Origin: Nematostella vectensis
Lineage: Eukaryota > Cnidaria > Anthozoa > Actiniaria > Edwardsiidae
Direction: 5' to 3'
Length of the DNA stretch: 64,000 nt
Assembly: GCF_932526225.1 (NCBI RefSeq)
Contig: NC_064036.1
Span: forward strand, 11,649,181-11,713,180
The translations under genes were made by a program, and so were the position numbers. How positions within the stretch are numbered: position 1 is the stretch's first letter; the number at the start of each line of letters is the position of its first letter. The notes beneath the pieces are model-generated. The model was given only the letters and a program-made list of their open reading frames with translations. It searched no databases and was not told where the DNA came from. Below, piece by piece: positions 10,400-21,891 of this stretch.

Positions 10400-11276
10400 G
10401 CAAGAGCGCCCAGAATAGAGCCCCTACAAGGAAGAGCTTGTCGACTATAGAACCGAGCAGGCCTGGTGTGACTCCCGGGAGAGTAAAGTACTGATACTTT
10501 AGCAGAGTCATCATTGGCGTAAGGATGATAACACCGTACAAGAAGCCGGCGAATAATGAGGTCGCGGCTCTGACAAGAAAGAACTCACACTCGTCAAACC
10601 GACTCCAACGGAAGAACGACGAGATGGCCTTCCATAGAGTGCTTATGGTAATTGCCACGATCAGTAAAGCCAGATTTGTTGTACTAGGCGCCATTAAGAC
10701 TTCCAGTTGCTCATCCTTGACGCAATCAATACTCATACTGCATTGCCAGCAAAGGAGTCCGTACGACCCCCTGCGAAGTAAGTACAGCGCCATTGCGAGC
10801 ATAGAAGTCGGTATGTCTTGTACAAAATTGGCGGCCAGAGTGAATCCAACTTTTCCCTTAACTAGGAGATCCCAGTTGTCTTGAAGAAAGTCCGCTTCCA
10901 TGACGGAGAAAACCAATGTGCAAACCCACAATAAAAAGGCAAATCCAAATATAAGACTCGCGAAAACTAAGAAGACCAGGTAGATTCCCAGTGCGTCGTT
11001 GTATTGAGCCCGTATTCCCTCGATCTTGTTGGTATCGAAGCTAGATGTGCAATAAGTCAGCGGCTTGCTATAGTTTTTGCTCGACGTGATGGCAGGGTCC
11101 ATCGCAGAAATCTTCTCAAACGTCACAGACGCATCTTTTGCTTCAAAGTAAACAGCGTAGTCGCAATAAATGTCGAAGCCTTGAAGAAACACAAAAATCA
11201 CGAATTCTATGAGAAGCCCTTTGCTGAAGCCTTGAGGAACTACGTTAGCTTTCTTCGCTGCCTTTTTACGAGCCAT
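10347..11276 (-). CDS. Six-span membrane protein, 309 aa, paralogue of 26170-27234
   Basis: An uninterrupted frame from the first ATG (11276) to TAG. A basic N-terminus (Lys/Ala-rich, residues 1-18) precedes hydrophobic spans at about 20-41, 96-124, 144-167, 199-221, 236-258 and 279-300. Motifs shared with the paralogue are LQGFDIY (31-37), FVQDIP (151-156), CWQC with a following Cys (176-184), LWKAISSFFRWSR (214-226), RAATS (236-240) and a Cys-rich C-terminus, possibly palmitoylated. The loop between spans 1 and 2 is about 55 residues and probably extracytoplasmic. The gene is head to head with the coiled-coil gene about 1 kb away. The family was not recognised; an XK/scramblase-like relation was considered because of the polar motif inside span 3 but is not supported. 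The upstream in-frame Lys-rich stretch has no ATG. Confidence 0.85.
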   Translation of the reverse strand: MARKKAAKKANVVPQGFSKGLLIEFVIFVFLQGFDIYCDYAVYFEAKDASVTFEKISAMDPAITSSKNYSKPLTYCTSSFDTNKIEGIRAQYNDALGIYLVFLVFASLIFGFAFLLWVCTLVFSVMEADFLQDNWDLLVKGKVGFTLAANFVQDIPTSMLAMALYLLRRGSYGLLCWQCSMSIDCVKDEQLEVLMAPSTTNLALLIVAITISTLWKAISSFFRWSRFDECEFFLVRAATSLFAGFLYGVIILTPMMTLLKYQYFTLPGVTPGLLGSIVDKLFLVGALFWALLLMAICCCPCLRLIRLAQ

Positions 11277-12300
11277 ATTTGCTTTTTTGATTTTTTTTTT
11301 CAAAACATGTAAAAATTAAATCAAAATAACTTTGATTGACGCTTTATGAATCCCATTAGCCTTTGCAGCAGCTTGTTGAAATCTTGGGACACTAAACCCA
11401 GGTACCTGTTAATCGGGGATAAATGTTTAATGTGTTTCACAACTTCATGCCAAATTTTAAATGCTGGTTAGAGTCGGAAATAGCATAATGCACGGCGACA
11501 AACCACATAATCAACATTCCCCACTCCGAAAGATCAATAGAAACTGCCAATTTCGATTCAATAAAGACAAATAAATGATTTTCATAAATTGCACCTAAGT
11601 TTATAAGTAAAGGAGACGCATAATTGTGCCCGAGAGATGTTTTCGCATCTTTGACAGGTGCCGTTAACCACTATAGCTTCGTTTTGTTGTATACGAACAA
11701 ACTGATCCATTTTGCGCTGAAAAGAATACAGTGCAGAGGTAGAGGCGATGTCTTCAGAGTTCTAAAGTATATACATAACCTGAATACCCTAGAAACACAA
11801 TCTAAGCGTCATTTTACGGAAGCTTGACACTTGTTTACAGGTGAGTATAAACGAGTATGAAGATTACGAGAAATGCTAGAGCGTTAACCTAATAACAATG
11901 TTATCTTTGACAATTTATAATCTCACAAGTAATGAAGGAGAGTTTCTCTTGATAAGATGGCTCAAATTTACTGAGGTATGCAACAATTTCCCAAAAAGAA
12001 ATAAAACATAGATAAAAAGACATATTTACTTAAAAGCAAAGAAGGTGCGTAATGAGATTCATCATCTAGCTGTTGGCCATGCTCTTAAAACGGCATGTAA
12101 CGATAACACTCAGAGATAAAACAACAAGTAGAAGATAGGGATATATTCTAAAATACCGCTTTTTGCAAATCATACAATATACATTTCCCCACAATCCCAC
12201 TAATGCTTGTTTCCATACAAAATTATGCCCAATTGTTTGAAAAAAGAACCCTTATTGGCAGTCGCGTTGACCAAAAAACCGCTTATGTTAATGATGTGGT
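11277..12300. promoter_or_regulatory. Shared intergenic region between divergent genes
   Basis: About 1 kb between the starts of the minus-strand six-span gene and the plus-strand coiled-coil gene. No TATA box or array was picked out with confidence. The sequence TGGTTTCGCAG just before 12316 could be a 3' splice site, in which case an untranslated first exon of the coiled-coil gene lies in this region. Confidence 0.35.
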
Positions 12301-15300
12301 ATGGTTTCGCAGAGAATGGAAGAAGATGATGACAGTTGGGCTGAAAACATGGAGGAGGCGACAGACCTCTCGAGCCTCAAACTCCAGACTGAAGGGCTTC
12401 TCAACAAAATAGAAAGAAAGCAAGAACACCTAGTGGAGTTCCTCACTTCGATCAACAAAGAGAATGAAGTTAACAGAAAGTCCCTGAATCAGCTCGAGGA
12501 AGTTAAGAGCTGTTTTAAGGATGGAAAGAAATCAAAAGCAGAGGTACGAGTTCTGTATGAAAGGATCAAGGAAAGATTCCAAGATATCCAGGATAAACAA
12601 GAAAGAATTGAGATTTGTCTTGAAGTTATCGACGAGAAAAAAGAAAAACTAGTAGATTTGAAGAATGAAGTTGCAAAACATGCGGAAGAAAACAATGAAG
12701 AGGAGTTAGATCGACTGATAGAAGACGTCAAGAGCTGTTTTGATCACATTATGGCAAAGTTCCGAGAATGCAAAAAGTTGAAGATTTCGCTGTCCAAGTC
12801 TAAACTAGAAGAAATCAGCCAATCGGCAAAATGCTGGGAGAAGGCAGCCGAGGTTGCGAAGGAGTTGACCAAAGAACTCAAAGTGCTTCGTGAACAGCTC
12901 GAAGAGAAAGAGTCAATCATTGACTCCACCGAGGGTGAGCTAGAAGATGAGAAGGAAAAGTGCAAGGAAGCCGAAGAAAATGTAGAACAGCTGATGCACA
13001 AGTTTGACAAGGAGGAGAAAAGCAAGGAAGAGCAAGCATTCCTCATAAACTCCATTCGAGGGCTGTTGGACGAAAGTGAGAAGCTTGTACGTAACCTCGA
13101 AGCTCAGAACAAAAATTTGACGGAGACAATTACCGAAGAGAGAACACGAGTGAATGAGCTAAGAGGAAAAGTGAGTCTTTTACAGGAAAGGGTAGAGCAA
13201 GAGAAGAAAAATAACCGCAGCCTCGAGTTTCAGATGGAGCAACTGAAAACAAAGTTCTCTGAAGCAAGGAGTCTTAATGAGGGGTATGAACGAGATATGC
13301 GAATGATCAGAGAGGAGTTGTTAGCTATACGAGAGATTAGAGATGTTCCTGCAAAGCGCAAGAAATTCCGCAAACAACAGGCTGAGCAAGCTGAAGCAGA
13401 GTCATCGTCGTCTGAGAGTTCTGAGGATTTGGAAGAGAAGATGAAGATGAAGGATAAACTCCTAGAAGACAAGTACATTGAAAATCAGAGACTCGAAGCC
13501 GAGGTGTGGAAAAGCGCGGAACGGATCAAGGTCTTAGAAGAAGAGATACTCTGGCGAGCGGAGAAAATTAACGCCTTGATTAGCGATCTGCAGAAGAAGG
13601 AAAATAGTCTTGAGGAAATGACGGAGCTACTCAAGGACACGCAAACAAGACTGCAGTCGGAAAAACTTGTCAAAAATGAGTACATTATAAAGTGTGAAAT
13701 TCTTGAGGGGAAGTTGGCGATGCTAGAAAAGGATGACGACAGAGATTCGGCACAACAAGAGGAAAAGGATGGCTTACTGAGGGAGATAGAGAAACTAACC
13801 ATGATGCTGCAGGAGGAGAGAGATAAGTCGGAAGAAAGTTCCGCTCTCGTAGAGGACTTAGAGGAGCAACTAGCTGCCGAAACACAGTACAGTGATATCA
13901 TAAGGTCGAAGTCTATAGAGAATATTGCCATGGCTGAGCGAGAAAACAAGCAACTTATGACTATCGTGGAAGATTTGCGACAAAGTCTGGCAGAGAAGGA
14001 CATCGGGATTGAAGATCTCATCATGCGATGCGCAGTCGAAGAGTTGAAGCTTCGTGAAGAAATCGCATCCCTTAGCAGTCACGTCCAAATTCGTAAGCGC
14101 GACAGTATCTTCAAGGCTAGGGTAATACAAAGGTTGAGGAAGGAAGTGGTAGCTTTGAAGCGAGGGCTTGGACCAGTTAGCGAGGACGAGGAAGACGACA
14201 ATGAGACAGACGAACTTGAAAAGCTGTTACAAGAGGAACGGGTTCGCGCAGAGAAGTACGAAGATGCCCTGACAGCCTTGAACAAACAGTACGAGGAAAC
14301 AGAGAATCAGATCAGGGAGAAAGACCTTGAGCTTTCAAGGAAATCGGCTGAAGACGGTCAAAGAATTGCAGAGCTCTTGCAAGAATTAGACTTCAATAAG
14401 ACTGCGTTTGAAGGATATGAAACCCAGATAAGAAGGCTAGAAGAAATTATGTTTCTGCAGGAACGTATTGAAATGAAGGAATCTGAAGAGATGGAAGGGG
14501 AATTAGAAAAGAAAAAAGACGAATACGCCACTGAGACCCTCAAGAGAAAAGACGACATCATACAAGAGCTCAAGCAAAAGGTAGAGACACTAAGTACTGA
14601 ACTAGCAACCGAAAAGGAAAGCCAGAAGCGTAAAGAAGCATTAATTGGCGACCTTAACGAAGCAAACAATCACGATCTAAAGGAAATCAAAGAGCTTCAC
14701 CGTGAAATAGTACGACTTGAAGATCAAATCCATGAGCTCACGGAGAAGGTGGAAGAAGGTCAAAAGCTTATCGCTGAGGTGGAGGGTATCGCTGACAGAG
14801 AAAGAATGCGAACACTGGCTCTGGAGGAGCTGCTTGCTATTGACAAGAAGGGGAGCACTGGGCATTTAGAGACGATGGAAGAGTTAAAGAGAAAGGTGGA
14901 GACGTATCAGGCTAATGTGGGTGAACTGAAAAGGAAGGTGGATAGAATGAGGATAGAACTTCATCGCAGACCACAAGGGGATGACGACGACGAAGAAGGA
15001 ATTTCTAGTAAACAGAGATACGGCCCAATAAGACGACTTCACGAAAAATTATCATCACAAAAAACAACTATTCAAGACTTAAAAGCAAACATGAATGAGG
15101 TGGAACGAAGAAACGAAAAGTTGGATGAGCAGCTACAAAAACAGAAGGACAGGAATGATGAACAAGATGAAAAGATAAATCTTTTATTTGCAAAATCTTT
15201 AGAATGCGAAGACGTTATTGGAAGGATGATGGAAAAGCTTGAACTAATGAGAGAGAGGTACATAGGGCTGAGCGGAATGAGTGAAGAGGATCTGCCAGAG

Positions 15301-18300
15301 GAAAATAATGGAAAGGAAGGTGTACTTGCAAGGGAGACAATCTTCAGACAGCCCGAGAACATTCCAGGAAAACGCCCGACTCCAGTCCAGGAAGATCGAT
15401 CACTCAAAGAGCGCGAGGATGCTGATGAGGAGGTTATTGTACCAGAAATAAGAGCAGCGATGCCGCTGACTGTTGCTTATTCGGATCTCATGAGTAGCGA
15501 GACCGGGAGCGATTCATCGAGTGCAGAGATAGGCGCGAAACAATCTGAAGAGGAAAGGCAGGAATCTGACGCTTCTGTGTACTTTGAAAGCAGAGGTAAG
15601 AGCCAAACAGAAATAAGAGCTGAAGTACAAGAAAGTATCAATCAAATTCCTTATGATCCTATGCTGATAGAACACTTGATCATGTTTGAGCAAGTCTTTG
15701 AGAACATATTCACGGAAGAGGGGCGAAGAATAACCATGGTTCTTGAGAAATTCCAGGGAATAATAGATAAGAACGCGGAGTTCTTTGTAATCTTACAAGA
15801 CTTGAAGAAGAACTTAAATGAGACACGAGAAGCCAACGAAATGAAGACAAGCCGAATAAGAGAATTGGAAGATAGAATAGAGAAAATGAAACGAAAGGGG
15901 ACAGAGGACAGTGAAAAATTCATGAAAGAAGTTTCCGAGAAAGAGAAAAAACTCATCGCAATGGAAGACAAACTACAAGAGTGCAATAAAACTATCGAGG
16001 AGCTATCTGCAAACGTCAGGTCCAGCCAGGAAACAATAGAATCACTTTCCCAGATGCTCCGCCAAGAGAAAAACAAATTTTCATTCAAAGAAGCGTTAGT
16101 GAATGAGCTCGAGCAAAGACTTGAACAGGAACGGAAGGTCACAGAGCAGATAAGCAAAGCGCTCGAAGAGGAAGAAGAACGCACGTTACAGCTGAGTGAA
16201 GTGTTGACTGCTGAACAGGTGAAGGGAGTACATATGCAAGACAGCACATCCCAGGTTCAGAACAAACTCCACGAGCACGAGGAAAGAAACAGAGAGCTTA
16301 GTGACAGGCTGGAAGAAGAGATGAACCTTGTGAACCAACTGAAGGAAAGTCTAGCAGTAGAGCAAATGGTAAAGATCGAATATCAGGAAGAGCTTGAGAA
16401 ACTTAAAGGCCAACTGATGGAGGAACGGGAGGTGGCCGAGAGACTCCGGGAAGAGCTTGGCTATGATAAGAATTCACGATACGAGGCCGAAGGCAAGCTT
16501 TCACAACTTGAGGAAGAGCTCTATGCCAAGCATAAGGCCATTGAAGAGATGCAAGAGGAGCTCGAGACTGAAAGAAAGTGCTATAGGATTATGAGCGAGA
16601 GACTTGAAGCAGAACATAGCACATTGCGAGAGCTTGAAGAAAAGGCTCGAAGAACTGAGGAAGTAGCCGTGAAAGAGAAGATCATCGTAGAGGAGCTTAG
16701 CACCGCGCTGAATGCAGAACAAGAAAACAAACAAATATTTGCTACCAAGCTGGAGAAAATTGAACAGGAAACCAAGTACAAAGACGAAGAGATTGGCAGC
16801 TTGGTCTCTCAGCTCGGAGACGAGAAAAACAAGATTGAAAATCTTCTTGCAGATATTGACGTAGAGCGAATGGCCAAGTCAAAGGTTGAGGCAAAGTTAA
16901 AAGAACTTGAAGAGCACATTAACAGGGACGAGCAACTGTTTGAGGAATTGCGAGAAAATATTGATTCGGAAAGTGGACGTAACCGAGAGCTCTCCGAACT
17001 CTTGGATAAAGAAAGGATGAAGAATGAAGATCTTGAAGAGAAACTAAAAGAGTTGGAGAAACAAGTACTTTCTGATGTCCAGCTGTTTGACGAGCTACGA
17101 GTTACAATTGAACGTGAGCGTGAAAACAACAGAGAGTTAAGCGAGCTCCTCAAAAGTGGCGGCGAGTTCAACAATCGCGACAGCCTATTAGCTGAGCTGG
17201 ACGTCATGGTGACGGAATTAAAAGACGACTTGGAGAAGGAGAGGCGGAGTAATCGGCAGATACGGGATGAAATGAGGAAAATCCAGGACGAGAGCGCTGC
17301 TACCGAGAGCCTGCAGGAGATCCTGAACTCGCAAATTATTCATACCTCAGAGCTGAAGGATAAACTTGAGAGTGAATCTGAAAGGAGAGCAAGGCTAGAA
17401 GAGTACAACAGGGAGTACGAAAATAAGGTTGGGCATCTTCAAAGAGCTCTGTCGAAGGTGAGGGAACTCTCAGCTAAGGTGACAAGAGAACTCGAGGAAG
17501 ACTCTGACTATTTAGACGAGGTTACCGATTACAGCAGTGATGATAGCAATGATAGCACCAGAAGAGAGCTTCGCAAAATCAATAAAGCCGTGGCCAAGAA
17601 GAAAGGCTCCCAGAAACAATTAAAGACAGAGGTTGAAGAATATCGTAAACAGCTACAACATAAGGAATCGGAAATGTCTCAGATCAGTAAAGCGGCAGAA
17701 GAAAAAGTTGCAGCCGAGATAGAGAAAATAAACATGATGGTGAGAGAGAGTGAATTAAGATCTAGCAAAACAATTGAAGAACTGAGGTTTGAGATGGCAA
17801 AAAGAAATACACAGATGCAAGAGATAGAAGAAGAGAGGGAAACATTAAAAAAGTTTTATGAGGAAGAGAAGAACTTTGCACGAGAAAAGCTTGAGGCAAC
17901 TAAACGACTGTCAGAAAAAGTGAGTGAGTTTGAGTCACTTGCTCATCACAAGGAGGAAGAGATCAACTCACTCAAAGAATTCAAAACAAAGTCTGAAAAA
18001 GCACAACAAGAGCTGCACGAAAAGTCAGAGCGCCTTCGTGTCACAGAGGAAGATGTTAGCAACTTGCAGAGAGCTATCCAAGAGTTATCGCTGCACAAGG
18101 ACTCTAAAGAAAGTTTGATACAGCAGCTAATGAAGAAAGAACAAGAGATCGAGCGACTAACCACCAAGTGCAAAGACCTAGAGAAAGAGGATAAGGAAAA
18201 CGAGAAATGCATCTTCAAACTACAAGCAGAGATCATGCGTCTACGTCCTCTTGAAAAATCGACGAAAAAATATGAGGCGGCTATTAAAAAGTCTAAGCTG

Positions 18301-20832
18301 TTGTTTGAGGCCATGCAAACTGATGTGCATATCAAGAATCTTCAGATGGCTCAATTACGGCAAGAGGTAACCGAGCTAAAATCACAGGTGCTCCAGACAA
18401 AAGCAACTCTAAAATTAGAGGATCAGCCAAGTAATTCAGACGACACTGGGAAGAAAAACGACGATAACAGAGATAATAATGGAGTTAAGGATCCCGCAGT
18501 CATCGGCAATGTGACTGGAGAAACTTCTAATGGTATCATTACTACTGATGGTGCATGCGAGGCTCGTAGAGTTGCAGATTATGTTGATGCTGCTCCGTCA
18601 CGAGAAAACAAAAATGAGCAGATAGCACGCTTGAAGGATCGAGTGATCCACATGGCAACTGTCATGCAGAAAGTGAGAGAAGAGCATCGTATTGCAATGA
18701 CTGAAAAAGAGAACGAGATACTAAATATCAAGCAAGCTTTCGCCGTCATGAAAAAGTTATTCAATGGGTTGCAAGCTGAGCTGAAGAAAAGTGAATTTAT
18801 GAGTAAGACAATGTCGGAGAATATATCGGATGCTACTTTGGTGATTGAAGAGTTTGGCACCCAGGTTGATATACTGCGAAAGGACGTCGAGAATAAGACA
18901 GAAATGCTGAAAGGGCTGAAGGAGAGAATTGTGGAGATGAAAAAGTCCAACGATGCAATAGACAAACGTAAACTCAAGGCCAATGAGAACGTGAAAAAGC
19001 TGCTCACGGCTGAAGTAGAAGAAAAGAAGCGTAGGTTGCAGCGGTACGAACGACTACAATCAAGTTTGAATGAAGCATATAAGGAAGCTAGTAAATCATC
19101 AGTTGATGGGACGAGAGATGAGAGCCGCAATGAAGAAATCACACAAACAAGTTGTAACGAAACATCAGGGAAGACACCTATCAAAGAAGAAGTAATCAAT
19201 GCCACTGAGCACAATACATTGATGGCTGCTTCTCCAACCGATGACATATTTGAGCAAGAGCTACAAGAAATAATATACAAAAAGCATGTTGATATTTCTA
19301 AAAACGAATTCAGAATGCTGCAGGGAACAGTTGAGCTACCTCCAACAGAATGGAAGGTCCGACTGGTGTTTTATGTAGTTGCTGGCTGTCTTCTAAGCTT
19401 GGTATCTTACCATGTTGACCCCAAGCATCTGCCTCTCGTGTTTGGTCTATTAGGGACGCCTGTACTCTTTGCTCTGACAACCTTCGAGATATCCCGCTAT
19501 CGCAAAAATGCAAGAGAGAGCTTGAAGCGTATTGGACTTGTTAACGCAAAAGATGAGTTCAGTCCTGAAGCGAAAGTCGTGATCGAGCAGCTTAGACTAC
19601 AAATAGAGAGTGACAAGGAGGTTATTGAAGACCTTAAACAAGAGCTAGAGGGCACCCAGCCATTGCCATCAGGCGAGGACGAAGAAACTGATGAAGTTGA
19701 TGTTCTTGAGGAGCAGAGACATCGCATCAGCAGCTTAGAGGGACATTTGAAGTTGGTAGAAAAGGCAAGACTTGAAGATGACGATCGTAATAACATAAAT
19801 TTTGAGGAGTACAAGCGCTTACGAAATGAGTTAGAGATTCTTAAGAAGAAACGGGCTCAAGAGGAACTTCAGGAAGCCATGATGATGAAAAGAAAGAACC
19901 AGGCAGAAGGCTGTCTAGATAAGGATATCAAATGGATCAATCTGGGAATTGCCTCTCTTCCGCTTTGGGCTGCACTAGCTATTGCACTGATGCAGGTCAC
20001 GACAACGCACCCTTTTGCACCATTCAGTGTGCTTTTGTTACTGGTCATCACTTGTGCTAACGTGTGGTATGGGAAGAAAGTGGTCATGAAAAAGCTCATC
20101 GAAGAAAGGAAAATTGTGGAGGAGCAGAATGAGGAGCTGGACGATTTGACTGAACTTTTAGAGAAAGAACATGACGTGGTACAGGCGCAAAAAGAAGCTA
20201 TCGACACAATGGTGAGGGAGATTGACAATGAGCATGTAAGCCTCAAAGAGAAGAGAATGACCCTGGCAAAGATGATATGGCAAGTTAAGGAGATGGAAGA
20301 AATGAGAGCTGCCATCATCGACACAGACTCCTCACAGCTAAATGATGAAGTAATAAAGACATCAATGAAAGCTCTAGCTCAAGAGATAGCAGTTGAGTTG
20401 CCTGATGACGACAGTGTTGTAGCAGAAAATCTACTGCAGCTAGCAAGCACATCAGCAACACCTAATGTCATGCAAGGGCAAGTAGCAGTTTCTCCAAAGC
20501 ACAAGAAACTTAAAGCAATAGCCGATATGGTGATAAGCATCTTGGCTTTGGTCGTATCTATAGTGTACAAATCTGGAGTAGTTTCAGGTCTTATTGCTCT
20601 GCAGCTTTTCTTGCAGTTTGTGTATAGGAAAGCTGAAGAGAGTTCATCAAAAGTTTCAGAAAACCTTCAAAAGAAATTGGAGTTTGAAAGAAAGCGCTGT
20701 AAAACATACAAAGAGCAAGCTGTCAAGCTAAAAAAGCTCTATGAGGCAGAGAAAAATACGAAAACCACAGATGAGTTTGCAAAGGTTGTTCAAGACAGAC
20801 AACAGCGGCGTAAAAAAACAGTCAATGAATGA
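12301..20832 (+). CDS. Giant coiled-coil protein with three membrane hairpins, 2843 aa, one exon
   Basis: An 8.5 kb frame with no intron. The ATG at 12301 is used here. A second ATG at 12316 (MEEDDDSW) would be the start if TTTCGCAG before it is a splice acceptor. Residues 1 to about 2340 are almost pure heptad-type Glu/Lys/Leu coiled coil, broken by acidic/Ser patches (about 365-380, 620-640 and 1060-1090) and an Asn/Asp/Gly-rich stretch (about 2045-2090). Hydrophobic pairs follow at about 2351-2398, 2546-2592 and 2738-2778, each separated by further coiled coil, and the end is basic. The protein is probably anchored in an internal membrane by the hairpins with the coils in the cytoplasm, like golgins or other tethers, but no known family was identified. 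AATAAA signals lie 0.4 kb after the stop. Confidence 0.9.
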   Translation: MVSQRMEEDDDSWAENMEEATDLSSLKLQTEGLLNKIERKQEHLVEFLTSINKENEVNRKSLNQLEEVKSCFKDGKKSKAEVRVLYERIKERFQDIQDKQERIEICLEVIDEKKEKLVDLKNEVAKHAEENNEEELDRLIEDVKSCFDHIMAKFRECKKLKISLSKSKLEEISQSAKCWEKAAEVAKELTKELKVLREQLEEKESIIDSTEGELEDEKEKCKEAEENVEQLMHKFDKEEKSKEEQAFLINSIRGLLDESEKLVRNLEAQNKNLTETITEERTRVNELRGKVSLLQERVEQEKKNNRSLEFQMEQLKTKFSEARSLNEGYERDMRMIREELLAIREIRDVPAKRKKFRKQQAEQAEAESSSSESSEDLEEKMKMKDKLLEDKYIENQRLEAEVWKSAERIKVLEEEILWRAEKINALISDLQKKENSLEEMTELLKDTQTRLQSEKLVKNEYIIKCEILEGKLAMLEKDDDRDSAQQEEKDGLLREIEKLTMMLQEERDKSEESSALVEDLEEQLAAETQYSDIIRSKSIENIAMAERENKQLMTIVEDLRQSLAEKDIGIEDLIMRCAVEELKLREEIASLSSHVQIRKRDSIFKARVIQRLRKEVVALKRGLGPVSEDEEDDNETDELEKLLQEERVRAEKYEDALTALNKQYEETENQIREKDLELSRKSAEDGQRIAELLQELDFNKTAFEGYETQIRRLEEIMFLQERIEMKESEEMEGELEKKKDEYATETLKRKDDIIQELKQKVETLSTELATEKESQKRKEALIGDLNEANNHDLKEIKELHREIVRLEDQIHELTEKVEEGQKLIAEVEGIADRERMRTLALEELLAIDKKGSTGHLETMEELKRKVETYQANVGELKRKVDRMRIELHRRPQGDDDDEEGISSKQRYGPIRRLHEKLSSQKTTIQDLKANMNEVERRNEKLDEQLQKQKDRNDEQDEKINLLFAKSLECEDVIGRMMEKLELMRERYIGLSGMSEEDLPEENNGKEGVLARETIFRQPENIPGKRPTPVQEDRSLKEREDADEEVIVPEIRAAMPLTVAYSDLMSSETGSDSSSAEIGAKQSEEERQESDASVYFESRGKSQTEIRAEVQESINQIPYDPMLIEHLIMFEQVFENIFTEEGRRITMVLEKFQGIIDKNAEFFVILQDLKKNLNETREANEMKTSRIRELEDRIEKMKRKGTEDSEKFMKEVSEKEKKLIAMEDKLQECNKTIEELSANVRSSQETIESLSQMLRQEKNKFSFKEALVNELEQRLEQERKVTEQISKALEEEEERTLQLSEVLTAEQVKGVHMQDSTSQVQNKLHEHEERNRELSDRLEEEMNLVNQLKESLAVEQMVKIEYQEELEKLKGQLMEEREVAERLREELGYDKNSRYEAEGKLSQLEEELYAKHKAIEEMQEELETERKCYRIMSERLEAEHSTLRELEEKARRTEEVAVKEKIIVEELSTALNAEQENKQIFATKLEKIEQETKYKDEEIGSLVSQLGDEKNKIENLLADIDVERMAKSKVEAKLKELEEHINRDEQLFEELRENIDSESGRNRELSELLDKERMKNEDLEEKLKELEKQVLSDVQLFDELRVTIERERENNRELSELLKSGGEFNNRDSLLAELDVMVTELKDDLEKERRSNRQIRDEMRKIQDESAATESLQEILNSQIIHTSELKDKLESESERRARLEEYNREYENKVGHLQRALSKVRELSAKVTRELEEDSDYLDEVTDYSSDDSNDSTRRELRKINKAVAKKKGSQKQLKTEVEEYRKQLQHKESEMSQISKAAEEKVAAEIEKINMMVRESELRSSKTIEELRFEMAKRNTQMQEIEEERETLKKFYEEEKNFAREKLEATKRLSEKVSEFESLAHHKEEEINSLKEFKTKSEKAQQELHEKSERLRVTEEDVSNLQRAIQELSLHKDSKESLIQQLMKKEQEIERLTTKCKDLEKEDKENEKCIFKLQAEIMRLRPLEKSTKKYEAAIKKSKLLFEAMQTDVHIKNLQMAQLRQEVTELKSQVLQTKATLKLEDQPSNSDDTGKKNDDNRDNNGVKDPAVIGNVTGETSNGIITTDGACEARRVADYVDAAPSRENKNEQIARLKDRVIHMATVMQKVREEHRIAMTEKENEILNIKQAFAVMKKLFNGLQAELKKSEFMSKTMSENISDATLVIEEFGTQVDILRKDVENKTEMLKGLKERIVEMKKSNDAIDKRKLKANENVKKLLTAEVEEKKRRLQRYERLQSSLNEAYKEASKSSVDGTRDESRNEEITQTSCNETSGKTPIKEEVINATEHNTLMAASPTDDIFEQELQEIIYKKHVDISKNEFRMLQGTVELPPTEWKVRLVFYVVAGCLLSLVSYHVDPKHLPLVFGLLGTPVLFALTTFEISRYRKNARESLKRIGLVNAKDEFSPEAKVVIEQLRLQIESDKEVIEDLKQELEGTQPLPSGEDEETDEVDVLEEQRHRISSLEGHLKLVEKARLEDDDRNNINFEEYKRLRNELEILKKKRAQEELQEAMMMKRKNQAEGCLDKDIKWINLGIASLPLWAALAIALMQVTTTHPFAPFSVLLLLVITCANVWYGKKVVMKKLIEERKIVEEQNEELDDLTELLEKEHDVVQAQKEAIDTMVREIDNEHVSLKEKRMTLAKMIWQVKEMEEMRAAIIDTDSSQLNDEVIKTSMKALAQEIAVELPDDDSVVAENLLQLASTSATPNVMQGQVAVSPKHKKLKAIADMVISILALVVSIVYKSGVVSGLIALQLFLQFVYRKAEESSSKVSENLQKKLEFERKRCKTYKEQAVKLKKLYEAEKNTKTTDEFAKVVQDRQQRRKKTVNE

Positions 20833-21244
20833 CGTCATTGTTCAAAATATGGTAGCTCAAAATAACTATTCATTTATTTTCATGTATATAGGTCAAAAGA
20901 ACTTTCAGGTATAATGTCAAAAGAACTTTTCTTATTTAACTGGTTGCATTATAGTAATGTTTAAAAGAGCAACAGGGCTATCTGAAATGTTTATTTGTTA
21001 ATAATTGAAACCATGCAGATTTAGATAGGAGAAATAGTAGCCATAATCATAAATCTATGTTCAAATAACAAATGCCATAGTTCTATTTCTACATGAGATC
21101 TACATACAGCTTTAAAATTTTACATGAGAGAAACAAGCAACCCAAGCCAAAGATGAAAAAACAGATGTTTCTTTTTTTCCTTTTTACCTTCTTTTATTAT
21201 ATAGCTTAGTGTAAATATTATCATAAAGATCAAAGCTTAGCTTT

Positions 21245-21286
21245 AATAAACTACAAACAACGGTACAAAGCAGTGTTATGAATAAA
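21245..21286 (+). terminator. Two AATAAA polyadenylation signals
   Basis: AATAAA at 21245-21250 and at 21281-21286, about 410-450 bases after the stop codon of the coiled-coil gene. Confidence 0.55.
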
Positions 21287-21891
21287 GTCCCTACCGTGTT
21301 CTATCAGTAAACCGCAATAATGTGTTACTACCTAGCACTCACCGCTCGAGCAATCACACATTGCCATCTTAAAAACTCAAAGACAACTTAAAGTGAAAAG
21401 CGCGGGAAAGCCGACATCTTTGTTGATGTATACCGCGTGCATAGTGACACGGGAGGCGCACATTTAGTAACCAGGCTCACTGACAGATCTTCACGCTTCT
21501 GGTCTAAACGAGAGCCTGGGAAGAGTGCGCGGGAGACCTGTGATTTTCTATAAACGCTAAGGATTAGGCCTGGGCCTTTTTTCAAAATGGCGGCCTGCAA
21601 AATCGTGATAAGCATGAATTCCTGCAAGTTTATATGGAAATTTTCGACATACACTCTAGGCCGACAAAAGCGATAAAGAAGATTCCAAATATGCCATGTA
21701 ATGTCTTTATAAGGAAATGACCGAACGACAGTTTTCAAAACAAGAAAACAATCTAAACATCAAAACAATCTACATTTGAAAATCCCTGTCTTATAGTAAA
21801 AACATAAGTTTCCACTAATCCTCTTCCCTACCCCCTCCAGCACCTCCTCACCTCAACCCCGATCACACCCAAAATATCGCCTTTTCTAATA

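Noticed and set aside
13485-14024. Ser-rich reverse-strand frames across the coiled-coil gene
   Set aside because: Complement of Glu/Lys-rich codons; no start context or domain.
21388-21738. 116-codon minus-strand frame
   Set aside because: No domain, no splice partners; possibly part of an old repeat.
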